A stretch of DNA of 64,000 nt from Rubrivivax sp. Lineage in GTDB: Bacteria > Pseudomonadota > Gammaproteobacteria > Burkholderiales > Burkholderiaceae_C. Each line of letters starts with the position of its first letter. The first letter of the stretch is position 1. The translations under genes and the position numbers were made by a program. The DNA is taken from NCBI GenBank assembly GCA_030653385.1, contig JAURZM010000013.1, forward strand, positions 93,759 to 157,758, in the 5' to 3' direction. The notes beneath the pieces were generated by a model, which was not told the DNA's origin, made no database searches, and was given only the letters and a program-made list of their open reading frames with translations. Positions 11,393 through 19,025 of the stretch are shown one piece after another.

Positions 11393-13318
11393 CTAGCGGC
11401 TGGGCAAGCCAGGGCGGTGTGAGGCACCCGTGTCGGGCGTGCCCAATGCTGCCGCTTTGGCCGCGGCCGGTGGGGGCTTGGTGCTGTCGCCGCCCCGGCC
11501 CGGCGGGTCGGCGGTGTGGGCTGCTGTCAGGGCGGTCAGGGCCTGGCCGCCATTTTTCAGGGCGACGCCAACGGCCAGGATGTCGATCAGCAACAGCTGC
11601 AGGATGCGGCTGACCATCGCCAATTGGGTTGCGAGGTTCTCGTCATGGTCCAAGGTCAGCGCCACGTCGGCCTTGCGCACCAGCAGGCTCTGACTGCCGC
11701 AGATGGCCATCACCGTGGCGCCGCGCTGGCGCGCTGTGTCGGCCAGGGCCAACAGCGTGTTGACCGGGCCGCCGCTGCTGATGAGCACGAGCACATGAGA
11801 AGGCTTCAGCAGCGCGGCCACCAGCGGCTGCAACTGCTCATCGCTGCAACTGGCCGACGGCAGCCCCAGGCGCAGGAACTTGAGCCGCGCGTCGTCGGCC
11901 ACCACGCCGTCAGGGCCCAGTGCGCAGAGCTCGATGCGTTCTGCGCCAGCCAGCCTGTCGACGGCACGGCCCAGCGTCTCGTGCTTGAGCTGGTCGCGCA
12001 GTTGCAGCACGGCACTGGCGGTGTTGCCCAGCACCTTGACGCCCAGTTCCAGCGTGTTGTCTGTGTCCGTCACCTGCGTGTGGCCCAGCGGCACCGAGCC
12101 CGACAGGCCCGAGGCCAGACGCAATTTGAAGTCACTCAAGCCGTCGCAGCCCAGGCTGCGGCAGAAGCGGATCACGGTGGGCTGGCTGACCTGGGCCGAC
12201 CGGGCGATTTGCGAGATCGGGTCGCCCAGGGCCGATCGCGGGTGGGCCAGCACGTGGTCGGCCACACGCCGTTCGGCCGGAGACAGGCCCTGGCGCGAAC
12301 GCTGGATGTGGGCCAGCAGTGCCGATGCCTCTTCGTCGCGCCGGATGCGCAGTTGCGCAGCGAGGATGGCCGAGGTGCCGATGAAGGTGGCGTCTTCTGC
12401 CGTGATGACCCAGGTGGGGATGCCCTTCAGGTAGTCGCTGAAGCGGCCCTTGTCCTCGAAGCGGGCGCGGAAGGGCGAGCGGTCGAAAAAGCGGCCGAGT
12501 CCCGGCACGATGCCGCCGCCGATGCAGATGCCACCCTGGGCGCCGAGTGTCAGGGCCAGGTTGGCGGCGGCGGTGCCCAGCATGGCGCAGAAGGAGTTCA
12601 TCACGTCGACGCAGACGGCGTCGCTGCCGTCCAGCGCGTGGCGTGTGATGACGGCGGCCGACAAGGTCTGCCGCGCCAGCCCGGCGTGTTCGCGCAGCGC
12701 GCGGTGGATGAGTTCGATGCCCGGCTCGGACAGCAGCCGCTCCTGCGACAGGTGAGGGTGCTGCTGCAGGCCGTGGCGCAGGATGGCCATCTCCAGGTCG
12801 TCGCGCGGCGAAAAACTGGCGTGCCCGCCTTCGGTGCCCAGTGCCACCCAGCCGTCGTTGGCCGGCACCAGGCCACTGACCCCCAGGCCCGTGTCGGCGC
12901 CCAGCAGCCCCAGCACACTGTTTTCTCGTGCACGGCCGCCACCCACCTGCCGCCGCTGGCTGCTGGTCAGCTGCGGAAGCGACATGGCCAGGGCCGTGAA
13001 GTCGTTGACCACCACCAGCCGCTGCAAGCCCAGCTGCTGCCGTGTCTGCTCGATGCCAAACCGCCAGGGGCCGTTGGTCATGTGCACCTCGTCACCTTCA
13101 ACCGGGGTGGCGATGGCCATGGCCGCATGTTTGATGCGCCCGATCGGGTTGGCGGGCAGTCCGTTCAGGAAGTGGGAAACCGCGGCGTGAAAATCCGCGT
13201 GGCCTTCGCAGCGCAGCGACGCGGTGTGCTCGAAGTGGCCGGCGGCGGTTTCGAGCGTGAAACGGGCGCGTGTGCCGCCAAGCTCGGCAAGCAGGCGCGG
13301 GCTGTCGAAAGACGTCAT
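11393..13318 (-). CDS. glk: Bifunctional glucokinase / RpiR (HexR-type) transcriptional regulator
   Basis: Fusion of 641 residues. Residues 1-330 are a Glk-type glucokinase (LLAELGGTRARF for phosphate binding, VVNDFTALA, GADTGLGVSGL, GTEGGHASFSP with the zinc/sugar region, GGICIGGGIVP). Residues about 345-420 form an HTH_6 helix-turn-helix (LSPAERRVADHVL, ARSAQVSQPTVIRFCRSLG) and 460-590 a SIS sugar-phosphate-binding domain. The C-terminus is a Pro/Ala-rich tail. Such fusions are known in Burkholderiales. ATG 13318 matches the kinase N-terminus. It faces a second glucokinase across a region with HexR-like palindromes, suggesting autoregulation in response to a sugar phosphate such as KDPG. 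Confidence 0.93.
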   Translation of the reverse strand: MTSFDSPRLLAELGGTRARFTLETAAGHFEHTASLRCEGHADFHAAVSHFLNGLPANPIGRIKHAAMAIATPVEGDEVHMTNGPWRFGIEQTRQQLGLQRLVVVNDFTALAMSLPQLTSSQRRQVGGGRARENSVLGLLGADTGLGVSGLVPANDGWVALGTEGGHASFSPRDDLEMAILRHGLQQHPHLSQERLLSEPGIELIHRALREHAGLARQTLSAAVITRHALDGSDAVCVDVMNSFCAMLGTAAANLALTLGAQGGICIGGGIVPGLGRFFDRSPFRARFEDKGRFSDYLKGIPTWVITAEDATFIGTSAILAAQLRIRRDEEASALLAHIQRSRQGLSPAERRVADHVLAHPRSALGDPISQIARSAQVSQPTVIRFCRSLGCDGLSDFKLRLASGLSGSVPLGHTQVTDTDNTLELGVKVLGNTASAVLQLRDQLKHETLGRAVDRLAGAERIELCALGPDGVVADDARLKFLRLGLPSASCSDEQLQPLVAALLKPSHVLVLISSGGPVNTLLALADTARQRGATVMAICGSQSLLVRKADVALTLDHDENLATQLAMVSRILQLLLIDILAVGVALKNGGQALTALTAAHTADPPGRGGDSTKPPPAAAKAAALGTPDTGASHRPGLPSR

Positions 13319-13400
13319 GGCGGATCCTGGCGTGGGCGGCTGGCGCCGATGATTCTGCTCGACGGTGCAAGGTCGGCTTGGCCCTTTTGTGATTGCGAGA

Positions 13401-13415
13401 TGTAGCTTCACTACG
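13401..13415. promoter_or_regulatory. HexR-like operator 1
   Basis: TGTAGCTTCACTACG is a near-palindrome (TGTAG/CTACG) resembling the HexR consensus TGTARTWWWAYTACA recalled from other Proteobacteria. It lies 83 bases upstream of the fused glk start in the divergent region. Confidence 0.55.
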
Positions 13416-13487
13416 GACATTCCCTGGTGCCTCAGGTGCCGAATGGAAGTTGGCGGTCGCAAACGGCCATCGGACTTGCTGCTGGCA

Positions 13488-13502
13488 GGTAGTTTTGCTA
13501 CC
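13488..13502. promoter_or_regulatory. HexR-like operator 2
   Basis: GGTAGTTTTGCTACC is a 15-bp site with perfect GGTAG/CTACC arms and the same spacing as the first site, in the middle of the divergent glk/glk region. It probably binds the regulator half of the adjacent fusion and could control both genes. Confidence 0.6.
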
Positions 13503-13607
13503 GTTGTTGTCAGAGAATCGATTCCCTTCGGCGGCTGAAGCAGCTCTCGTTGGGGTCACGCAAAGGCATCCGATGACGCATCATTTCCCTTGCCGGGGCA
13601 AAAGGCC

Positions 13608-14609
13608 ATGACGGCACGTTTGCTGCGGCCCTGGCTGGTGGCAGACATCGGCGGCACCAATGCCCGGTTCGGCTGGCTGGCGCCGGGTGCGTCGCGGGTT
13701 GACCATGTGCACACCTTGCCCACGGCCGACCACGACGGCCCCGCCTCAGCGGCGCAGGCTTACCTGGCCCGCCTGGCGCAGCAATTGGGCAGCGCCTACC
13801 TGCCGCCCCGCGCCGGCGCTTTTGCCGTGGCCACCGCGGTGGGCGACGGCTGGGTCAGCCTGACCAACAGCGGCTGGAGGTTTCTGCCCAGTGCCACACG
13901 CGACACGCTGGCGCTGGACACGCTGTTGGTGCTGAACGACTTCGAAGCCCTGGCGCTGGCACTGCCGCACCTGGCGCGCGATCAACTGCAGCCGATCGGC
14001 GACATGCCCGTGCCGTCGGCGTCGCGGGCGCGCGCCACGCTGGCCGTCATCGGCCCGGGCACCGGCTTGGGCGTGGCCGGCATCGTGCCCACGGCACACG
14101 GTTGGGTCGCCGTGCCGGGTGAGGGTGGCCACGCCACGCTGGCGCCAGCAGACGACTTCGAAAGTGCGCTGCTGGCGGCCGCCCGGCGGGGCTTTGCCCA
14201 CGTTTCAGCCGAACGCCTGTTGTCAGGCATCGGGTTGCCCGTGTTGCACCAGGCGGTGGCGGCCGTGCTGGGAAACACGGCGCCGACACTGGCCGCCGAG
14301 GACATCGTGCTGCTCGGCCTGAGCAGACAAGATGAGGTCTGTTCCCGCACGCTGGACGCCTTTTGTGCGCTGTTGGGCGGCTTTGCGGGCAGCGTCGCCT
14401 TGATGCTGGGCGCCCGGGGCGGTGTCTACATCGGTGGCGGCATCGTGCCGCGGCTGGGTGAGCGCTTTTTCGCTTCCGAGTTCCGCCAACGTTTCGAGGC
14501 CAAGGGCCGCTTCAACGGCTACCTGAGTGACATCCCGACCTTGCTGATCACCGACACGCTGGTGGCGCTGGGTGGCGCGGCCCAGGCGCTGGAAGCCCAC
14601 CGCGTCTGA
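13608..14609 (+). CDS. glk: Glucokinase (stand-alone)
   Basis: Cytoplasmic ATP:glucose phosphotransferase of 333 residues. It shows LVADIGGTNARFGWL, LVLNDFEALALALP, VIGPGTGLGVAGI, PGEGGHATLAP and GARGGVYIGGGIVPRL, so all catalytic and phosphate-binding motifs are intact. The ATG at 13608 was chosen; an in-frame TTG six codons upstream adds only PGQKA. It is divergent from, and paralogous to, the kinase half of the glk-RpiR fusion, giving two glucokinases side by side; the stand-alone copy lacks the regulator domain and is about as long as a normal Glk. Confidence 0.93.
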   Translation: MTARLLRPWLVADIGGTNARFGWLAPGASRVDHVHTLPTADHDGPASAAQAYLARLAQQLGSAYLPPRAGAFAVATAVGDGWVSLTNSGWRFLPSATRDTLALDTLLVLNDFEALALALPHLARDQLQPIGDMPVPSASRARATLAVIGPGTGLGVAGIVPTAHGWVAVPGEGGHATLAPADDFESALLAAARRGFAHVSAERLLSGIGLPVLHQAVAAVLGNTAPTLAAEDIVLLGLSRQDEVCSRTLDAFCALLGGFAGSVALMLGARGGVYIGGGIVPRLGERFFASEFRQRFEAKGRFNGYLSDIPTLLITDTLVALGGAAQALEAHRV

Positions 14610-14610
14610 T

Positions 14611-14631
14611 GGGCGGGGCCTTTGGCCCGCC
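14611..14631 (+). terminator. Possible glk terminator hairpin
   Basis: GGGCGGGGCC-TTT-GGCCCGCC begins two bases after the glk stop, in the 37-base gap to the convergent nhaR-like gene. The stem is strong but has a one-base bulge and no T-run, so termination is only probable. Confidence 0.4.
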
Positions 14632-14646
14632 GTCTAGCCGTCCGGG

Positions 14647-15552
14647 TCATTTTTTGGCGCTGAACAGCGCATCACGTGCCACCTGCGTGATGGCGGCCAC
14701 GCCGGGGTGGGTGATGCGGCGCTCCACCGAGATGGCGTAGAAGTCCTCGACCATCTCATCGCTGCGGCCGATGATCTGCACCGCGTACTGGTTCGCGGTT
14801 TCGTCTTCCACCACGCTGGGCGACAGGAAAACACCGTCGCCGTGGCGGCCAAAGGCTTTCATCAGTGCGCCGTCGTCGAACTCACCCACCACACGCGGGT
14901 GCAGGCGGTGGTGGGCCACCCAGGCTTCGAACTGCGGACGCACGGTGGATGAACCGCCCGGCACCAGCATCGGCGCACCGTCCAGGCACTGCGGGAAGGG
15001 CCCCTGCAGCTTGGCGGCCAGGGCCGGTGCGGCAAAGAAGGTCATGGCCGAGCTGCCCAGTTTGTGGTTGAAGGCCTTGACGCTGAAACGGCTGGTCAGC
15101 GGTTCGTCGGAAATCACCAGGTCCATGCGGTGCAGGGCCAGCTGGGCCATGAGGTCGGGAAACTGGCCCTCGGTGCAGATCAGCTTGACCGGTTCCGCCA
15201 GCGAAAGCGCCGGCTCCAGCAGCCGGTAGGCCACCGACTTGGCCACCGCGTCTTCCACACCGACGCGAAATTCCAGCACCTGGTGGCGGGTGCCGCGCCT
15301 CTCGCGCAGCGCCGCTTCGAGCTCGCCGCCCAGGGCAAAGATCTCGTCGGCATAACGCAGCGCCACCCGGCCGTCATCGGTCAATTCAAGCTTTCTGCCC
15401 GCTTTGCGGAACAAGTGGCGTCCCAGGCGGTCTTCCAGAAGCTTGATCTGTGCCGACAGCGTCTGCGGTGTGGTGTGCAGCTGTTCCCCAGCCTTCACCA
15501 CACCGCCGGCCTTGGCCGCAACCCAGAAGTAATGCAGGTGCTTGAAGTTCAT
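14647..15552 (-). CDS. nhaR: LysR-family regulator, NhaR-like
   Basis: DNA-binding regulator of 301 residues. The N-terminus MNFKHLHYFWVAAKAGGVVK and the HTH (TTPQTLSAQIKLLEDRLGRHL) closely follow NhaR, the LysR activator of the Na+/H+ antiporter gene nhaA in E. coli; the C-terminal half is the usual effector-binding domain. No nhaA lies nearby, so the target here may differ. It is divergent from the Rrf2 regulator across 133 AT-richer bases containing imperfect direct repeats (TTTTACGAAGTATTT and TTTACGCGAAGTGTTT), plausible binding sites. Its end is convergent with glk. Confidence 0.85.
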   Translation of the reverse strand: MNFKHLHYFWVAAKAGGVVKAGEQLHTTPQTLSAQIKLLEDRLGRHLFRKAGRKLELTDDGRVALRYADEIFALGGELEAALRERRGTRHQVLEFRVGVEDAVAKSVAYRLLEPALSLAEPVKLICTEGQFPDLMAQLALHRMDLVISDEPLTSRFSVKAFNHKLGSSAMTFFAAPALAAKLQGPFPQCLDGAPMLVPGGSSTVRPQFEAWVAHHRLHPRVVGEFDDGALMKAFGRHGDGVFLSPSVVEDETANQYAVQIIGRSDEMVEDFYAISVERRITHPGVAAITQVARDALFSAKK

Positions 15553-15618
15553 GGGAGTGATTTGTTGGCTGCCTTGAACGATGCGCTTTTTACGAAGTAT
15601 TTTTGTTTGATTATCGAA

Positions 15619-15647
15619 TTTACGCGAAGTGTTTGAAGCCCTACATT
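15619..15647 (+). promoter_or_regulatory. Candidate sigma-70 promoter for the Rrf2 regulator gene
   Basis: TTTACG, a 17-base spacer and TACATT lie 39 bases upstream of the Rrf2 ATG in the only AT-rich patch of this region. The match to TTGACA/TATAAT is moderate. Confidence 0.4.
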
Positions 15648-15685
15648 GAGTGTTCCCTTCTGTTTTTCATTGCAAGGAGATCCAC

Positions 15686-16195
15686 ATGCGCATGAGCACC
15701 AAAGGCCGTTTCGCCGTCAACGCCCTGATCGACCTCGCGCTGCGCGAGCCCGCAGGCCCGGTCGCGCTGGCCTCCATCAGCCAGCGGCAGCAGATTTCCC
15801 TGTCTTACCTGGAGCAGCTGTTCAGCCGTCTGCGCCGCGAAGGCATGGTCGAAAGCACGCGTGGCCCCGGCGGTGGTTACACGCTGGGCCGCCCGGCCGA
15901 CCAGATCACGGTGGCCCACATCGTCAGTGCCGTCGACGAGCCGCTGGACGAAGCGGGCGCCGATGAACGCAGCCTGGGCATGTCCAAGGCCCTGTGGCAG
16001 CGCCTGAACACGGTGATGCTGGAGCACATGTCCACCATCTCGCTGGCCAGCCTGGTTCAGGAACAACTGGACAAGGGCATCAGCGTGGAAGCGCGCCCGG
16101 CTCGCCGCGCGATCGCCCCGCAGCCGGTGGTCAAGCCGGTGCGCACCACGGCGCCGAATTCGGTGTTTGCCTTCGGGCGTTCTTTCGCCGGCTGA
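15686..16195 (+). CDS. Rrf2-family regulator, IscR-like without cluster cysteines
   Basis: Protein of 169 residues starting MRMSTKGRFAVNALIDLALR, with the winged-helix DNA-binding region (ISLSYLEQLFSRLRREGMV, STRGPGGGYTL) of the IscR branch. In IscR three cysteines around residues 92-104 hold a [2Fe-2S] cluster; here that loop reads DEPLDEAGADERSLGMSK and the whole protein contains no cysteine. It should therefore act as a cluster-free regulator, recalling apo-IscR's separate DNA specificity. AAGGAGA precedes the ATG. No isc genes are adjacent. A strong terminator hairpin follows. Confidence 0.88.
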   Translation: MRMSTKGRFAVNALIDLALREPAGPVALASISQRQQISLSYLEQLFSRLRREGMVESTRGPGGGYTLGRPADQITVAHIVSAVDEPLDEAGADERSLGMSKALWQRLNTVMLEHMSTISLASLVQEQLDKGISVEARPARRAIAPQPVVKPVRTTAPNSVFAFGRSFAG

Positions 16196-16247
16196 ACAGG
16201 CCGGCTTTGAACCCTTGCAGAGGCCCACCCGCTGCAAGGCCAGCACC

Positions 16248-16278
16248 GGCTGCCGGGGTCAGCAACCCGGCAGCCTTT
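16248..16278 (+). terminator. Terminator after the Rrf2 regulator
   Basis: Perfect 10-bp stem GGCTGCCGGG/CCCGGCAGCC with an 8-base loop followed by TTT, in the convergent gap between the Rrf2 gene and dctM. It could also stop dctM transcription from the other side, though no T-run exists in that direction. Confidence 0.7.
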
Positions 16279-16288
16279 GCTGCGTGCC

Positions 16289-18289
16289 CTACTTGTAGAG
16301 CACCCCTGGCAGCCACATCCCGATGGCCGGGAACTGGTACAGCAGGATGATCGCGATGACCTGGATGCCCATGAAGGGCAGCATGCCGGCGAAGATCTGG
16401 TTCAGCGTCACGTGTTTGGGTGCCACGCCCTTCAGATAAAACGCGCTCATCGCCACCGGCGGGCTCAGGAAGGCGGTCTGCAGGTTCAGCGCCACCAGCA
16501 GGCCGAAAAACAGCGGGTCGACGCCGAAGTTGTCGAGCAGCGGAATGAAGATGGGCATGAAGATCACGATGATCTCGGTCCACTCCAGCGGCCAGCCCAG
16601 GATGAAGATGATGACCTGACTGAGGACGAGAAACTGCGTCGTCGTGAGGTCCATCGACAGCACCCACTGCTCGACCAGATCCTGCCCGCCCAGCAGCGCA
16701 AACGCGGCCGAGAAGATTGCCGAGCCGACAAAGAGCCAGCAAACCATGGCGCTGGTCTTGGCGGTCAGGAACACACTTTCCTTGACGACGGTGAAGGTCA
16801 GCTGCCGGTAGGCCGCCGCAAGCAGGAAACCGCCGAGCGCCCCAATGGCCGCGGCCTCGGTCGGCGTGGCCAGGCCGAAGACGATGGAGCCAAGCACCCC
16901 CATGATCATCACCAGCAGCGGGAAGAAACTGCTGAGCAGCATCTTGAAGATCTCCAGCCGCGCATAGCTGAGCAGCCCGTAGTAGACGAGCAGCGCCAGT
17001 GCGCCGGCGCCGACGCCGATCCAGAAACTGGTGGGCGCGGCCGGGCGCTCGGGCGCCGCGCTGCTGGCCGGCACCGAAGCCCCGGCCGTCGCTGCACCTG
17101 GCTCGGCCAGCCCGCCGGCGGCCGCGCCGGGCGGTTCGGCCACGGCACTGCCCGGGGGCTCCGACAAACCGCCCGCGCTCGGCGGCTCTGACAGCCCACC
17201 GGCCCCCGGCGGTTCCGCCAACCCGCCGCTGCCCGCGCCTGGGGGCTCGGCCAGTCCGCTCGACGAGCGCTCGTAAGACCCGCCGCCGCCCATCTGTTCG
17301 AGCTCGAAGACCGGCTGCACTTCCGCCGCCCGGGTCACCGACTGGTAGCTGTAGATGGCCACGGCGGCGAACATCAGCAGCGGCAGCAGCGCGACAAAGA
17401 GCTGCTTGAGCAGGTAGGCGGTGGGCACGTCGTGGTTGTTCTTGCCCTTCAGCGCCGTCAGCAGGCCGGACAGCGCCGGTTTGTCGCCGGTGGCGCCGGC
17501 GCGTTCCAGAAGTGGCGGCAGCGGCACAATGGCGGCGGCGGCCGACAGCGGTGGCGCCATCGCCGGTTTGAGCTTGGCGACGATGATCACGTACAGGATG
17601 TACAGGCCCGCCAGCATGATCCCGGGGAACAGGGCGCCGGCGTAGAGCTTGACCACCGAAACACCGGCGGTGGCGCCGTAGACGATGAGCAGCACGCTGG
17701 GCGGGATCAGGATGCCCAGGCAGCCGCCCGCGGTGATGGCACCGGCCGACAGCCGCACGTCGTAGCCGGCGCGCAGCATCTGTGGCAGCGCCAGCAAGCC
17801 CATCAGAGTGACCACGGCGCCAACGATGCCCGTGGCGGTGGCAAACACCGCGCAGGTCACCAGCGTGGCCACTGCCAGCGAGCCAGGCACACGCGAGAGC
17901 GCCAGGTGCAGGCTGGTGAAGAGCTTGGCGATCAGGTTCGCACGTTCGACCAGGTAGCCCATGAACACAAACAGCGGAATGGCGATCAGCACGTCGCTGG
18001 CCATCACCGAGAAGGCACGCTGCACCATCAGGTCCAGCGTCTGGTTGATGGCGCCACCGGCGGTCTGCCCGCCCGAGTGGTAGGCGAAGAAGGCGAACAT
18101 CATGCCCATGCCCATGAGGGTGAACGCCGTCGGGAAGCCGAGCATGATGGCCACCACCACCAGCGACAGCATCAACAGGCCGATGTGGCCGTTGGTGATC
18201 TCGTCGACGCTGAGCAGCATCGACAGCGCAGCGGCGCCGATGAGCGCCATCAGCGTGAAGCCGAACCAGAGTTCCTTGCGCAGCTTCAT
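16289..18289 (-). CDS. dctM: TRAP transporter large permease subunit (DctM) with EPPG-repeat insertion
   Basis: Main membrane subunit of a TRAP importer, 666 residues against about 430 in the simplest family members. Residues 1-320 and 422-666 form the usual multi-spanning halves (LIAIPLFVFMGYLVERANL, GCLGILIPPSVLLIVYG, FGLATPTEAAAIGALGG). Between them, after a membrane segment, lies an extra region. Its part at about 334-420 is low-complexity, with six copies of [LV][AS]EPPG-like units. Its ATG overlaps the dctQ stop (ATGA), so the two are coupled. Larger DctM proteins with central insertions are known; the repeat itself looks strain-specific. Confidence 0.9.
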   Translation of the reverse strand: MKLRKELWFGFTLMALIGAAALSMLLSVDEITNGHIGLLMLSLVVVAIMLGFPTAFTLMGMGMMFAFFAYHSGGQTAGGAINQTLDLMVQRAFSVMASDVLIAIPLFVFMGYLVERANLIAKLFTSLHLALSRVPGSLAVATLVTCAVFATATGIVGAVVTLMGLLALPQMLRAGYDVRLSAGAITAGGCLGILIPPSVLLIVYGATAGVSVVKLYAGALFPGIMLAGLYILYVIIVAKLKPAMAPPLSAAAAIVPLPPLLERAGATGDKPALSGLLTALKGKNNHDVPTAYLLKQLFVALLPLLMFAAVAIYSYQSVTRAAEVQPVFELEQMGGGGSYERSSSGLAEPPGAGSGGLAEPPGAGGLSEPPSAGGLSEPPGSAVAEPPGAAAGGLAEPGAATAGASVPASSAAPERPAAPTSFWIGVGAGALALLVYYGLLSYARLEIFKMLLSSFFPLLVMIMGVLGSIVFGLATPTEAAAIGALGGFLLAAAYRQLTFTVVKESVFLTAKTSAMVCWLFVGSAIFSAAFALLGGQDLVEQWVLSMDLTTTQFLVLSQVIIFILGWPLEWTEIIVIFMPIFIPLLDNFGVDPLFFGLLVALNLQTAFLSPPVAMSAFYLKGVAPKHVTLNQIFAGMLPFMGIQVIAIILLYQFPAIGMWLPGVLYK
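17030..17290 (-). repeat. Degenerate coding repeat in dctM (EPPG units)
   Basis: Encodes GGLAEPPGAG-like units at about residues 346, 357, 366, 375, 383 and 394 of DctM, spaced 8-11 residues. The DNA repeats as variants of GGCGGNTCNGNCANNCCGCC on the plus strand, interrupted by changes in unit length. It sits in a linker between the membrane halves, so it can vary without destroying transport. Confidence 0.75.
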
Positions 18290-18906
18290 GACTTGGCACC
18301 CTTGCTCACCACCAGGGCGTCCAGTTCCTCGATGTCGGCGTCCTTCACGTGCACCATGTCCTTGAGCTTCTCGACGTCGACTTCCTCGACGTCGTGTTCA
18401 CGCGATGGCCACGCGCCCTGACGCAGGCAGATCACGCAGCGCACGATCTCCACCAGCCCCTGCAACAGCAGCACCGCGCCGGCGAAGGGGATGACGAACT
18501 TGAAGGGGTACAGCGGGATGGGGTCGGCGTTGAAGGTCTGCTCGCGCATCGCCAGCGAGTCGTTGAAGTAGGTCCAGCCAGCCCAGGTCAGCGCGATGAT
18601 GCCGGGCAGGAAAAACACGATGTAGAGCAGCAGGTCGATGCTCGCCTGCGTGCGTGGACGAAAGAAGCCGTAGAGCACGTCGCCTCGCACATGCCCCCCC
18701 TTGGACAGCGTGTAGGCACCTGCGCACATGAACAGCGTGCCGTACAACATGATCTGGGCGTCCAGCACCCAGGCGTGAGGGTTGTTCAACACATAGCGGT
18801 TGAACACTTCCCAGCTGATCAGCGCGGTGAGCGCCACCACCGTCCAGGCAAAAAACTGCCCGACGAAAGTGGAAAGGCGGTCTACCGCCAGCAGCAGTTT
18901 CTGCAT
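18286..18906 (-). CDS. dctQ: TRAP transporter small permease subunit (DctQ)
   Basis: Four-helix membrane subunit of 206 residues. FAWTVVALTALISWEVFNRYVLNNPHAW is the classic DctQ opening (W-E-V-x-x-R-Y), and helices three and four follow (LLLYIVFFLPGIIALTWAGW; VIPFAGAVLLLQGLVEIVR). A charged cytoplasmic C-terminal extension (HDVEEVDVEKLKDMV...) of about 40 residues is longer than in typical small subunits. It lies 119 bases downstream of dctP, from which it is separated by a rho-independent terminator, and overlaps dctM by four bases. Confidence 0.92.
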   Translation of the reverse strand: MQKLLLAVDRLSTFVGQFFAWTVVALTALISWEVFNRYVLNNPHAWVLDAQIMLYGTLFMCAGAYTLSKGGHVRGDVLYGFFRPRTQASIDLLLYIVFFLPGIIALTWAGWTYFNDSLAMREQTFNADPIPLYPFKFVIPFAGAVLLLQGLVEIVRCVICLRQGAWPSREHDVEEVDVEKLKDMVHVKDADIEELDALVVSKGAKS

Positions 18907-18945
18907 CGACTTACCTCGACGGGGCTAGAGGGGGGGAATGCTCAC

Positions 18946-18972
18946 AAAAAAAGGGGCGCTGTATGGCGCCCC
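18946..18972 (-). terminator. Intrinsic terminator between dctP and dctQM
   Basis: On the minus strand GGGGCGC-CATACA-GCGCCCC is followed directly by TTTTTTT, a textbook rho-independent terminator 54 bases after the dctP stop and 40 before dctQ. It should let the receptor be made in excess of the membrane subunits. Confidence 0.88.
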
Positions 18973-19025
18973 CGGCAGGGTTGCGTGTGGCTCGGGCGCG
19001 GCGCAACAGCACCGCGCACTCGGGC

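Noticed and set aside
13590..13607. TTG start six codons upstream for the stand-alone glucokinase
   Set aside because: The ATG at 13608 fits the family N-terminus; the added residues are not conserved-looking.
17030..17290. CRISPR-like array
   Set aside because: The repeats are short, degenerate, in frame and encode a protein linker; there are no spacers or cas genes. No CRISPR array was seen anywhere in the window.
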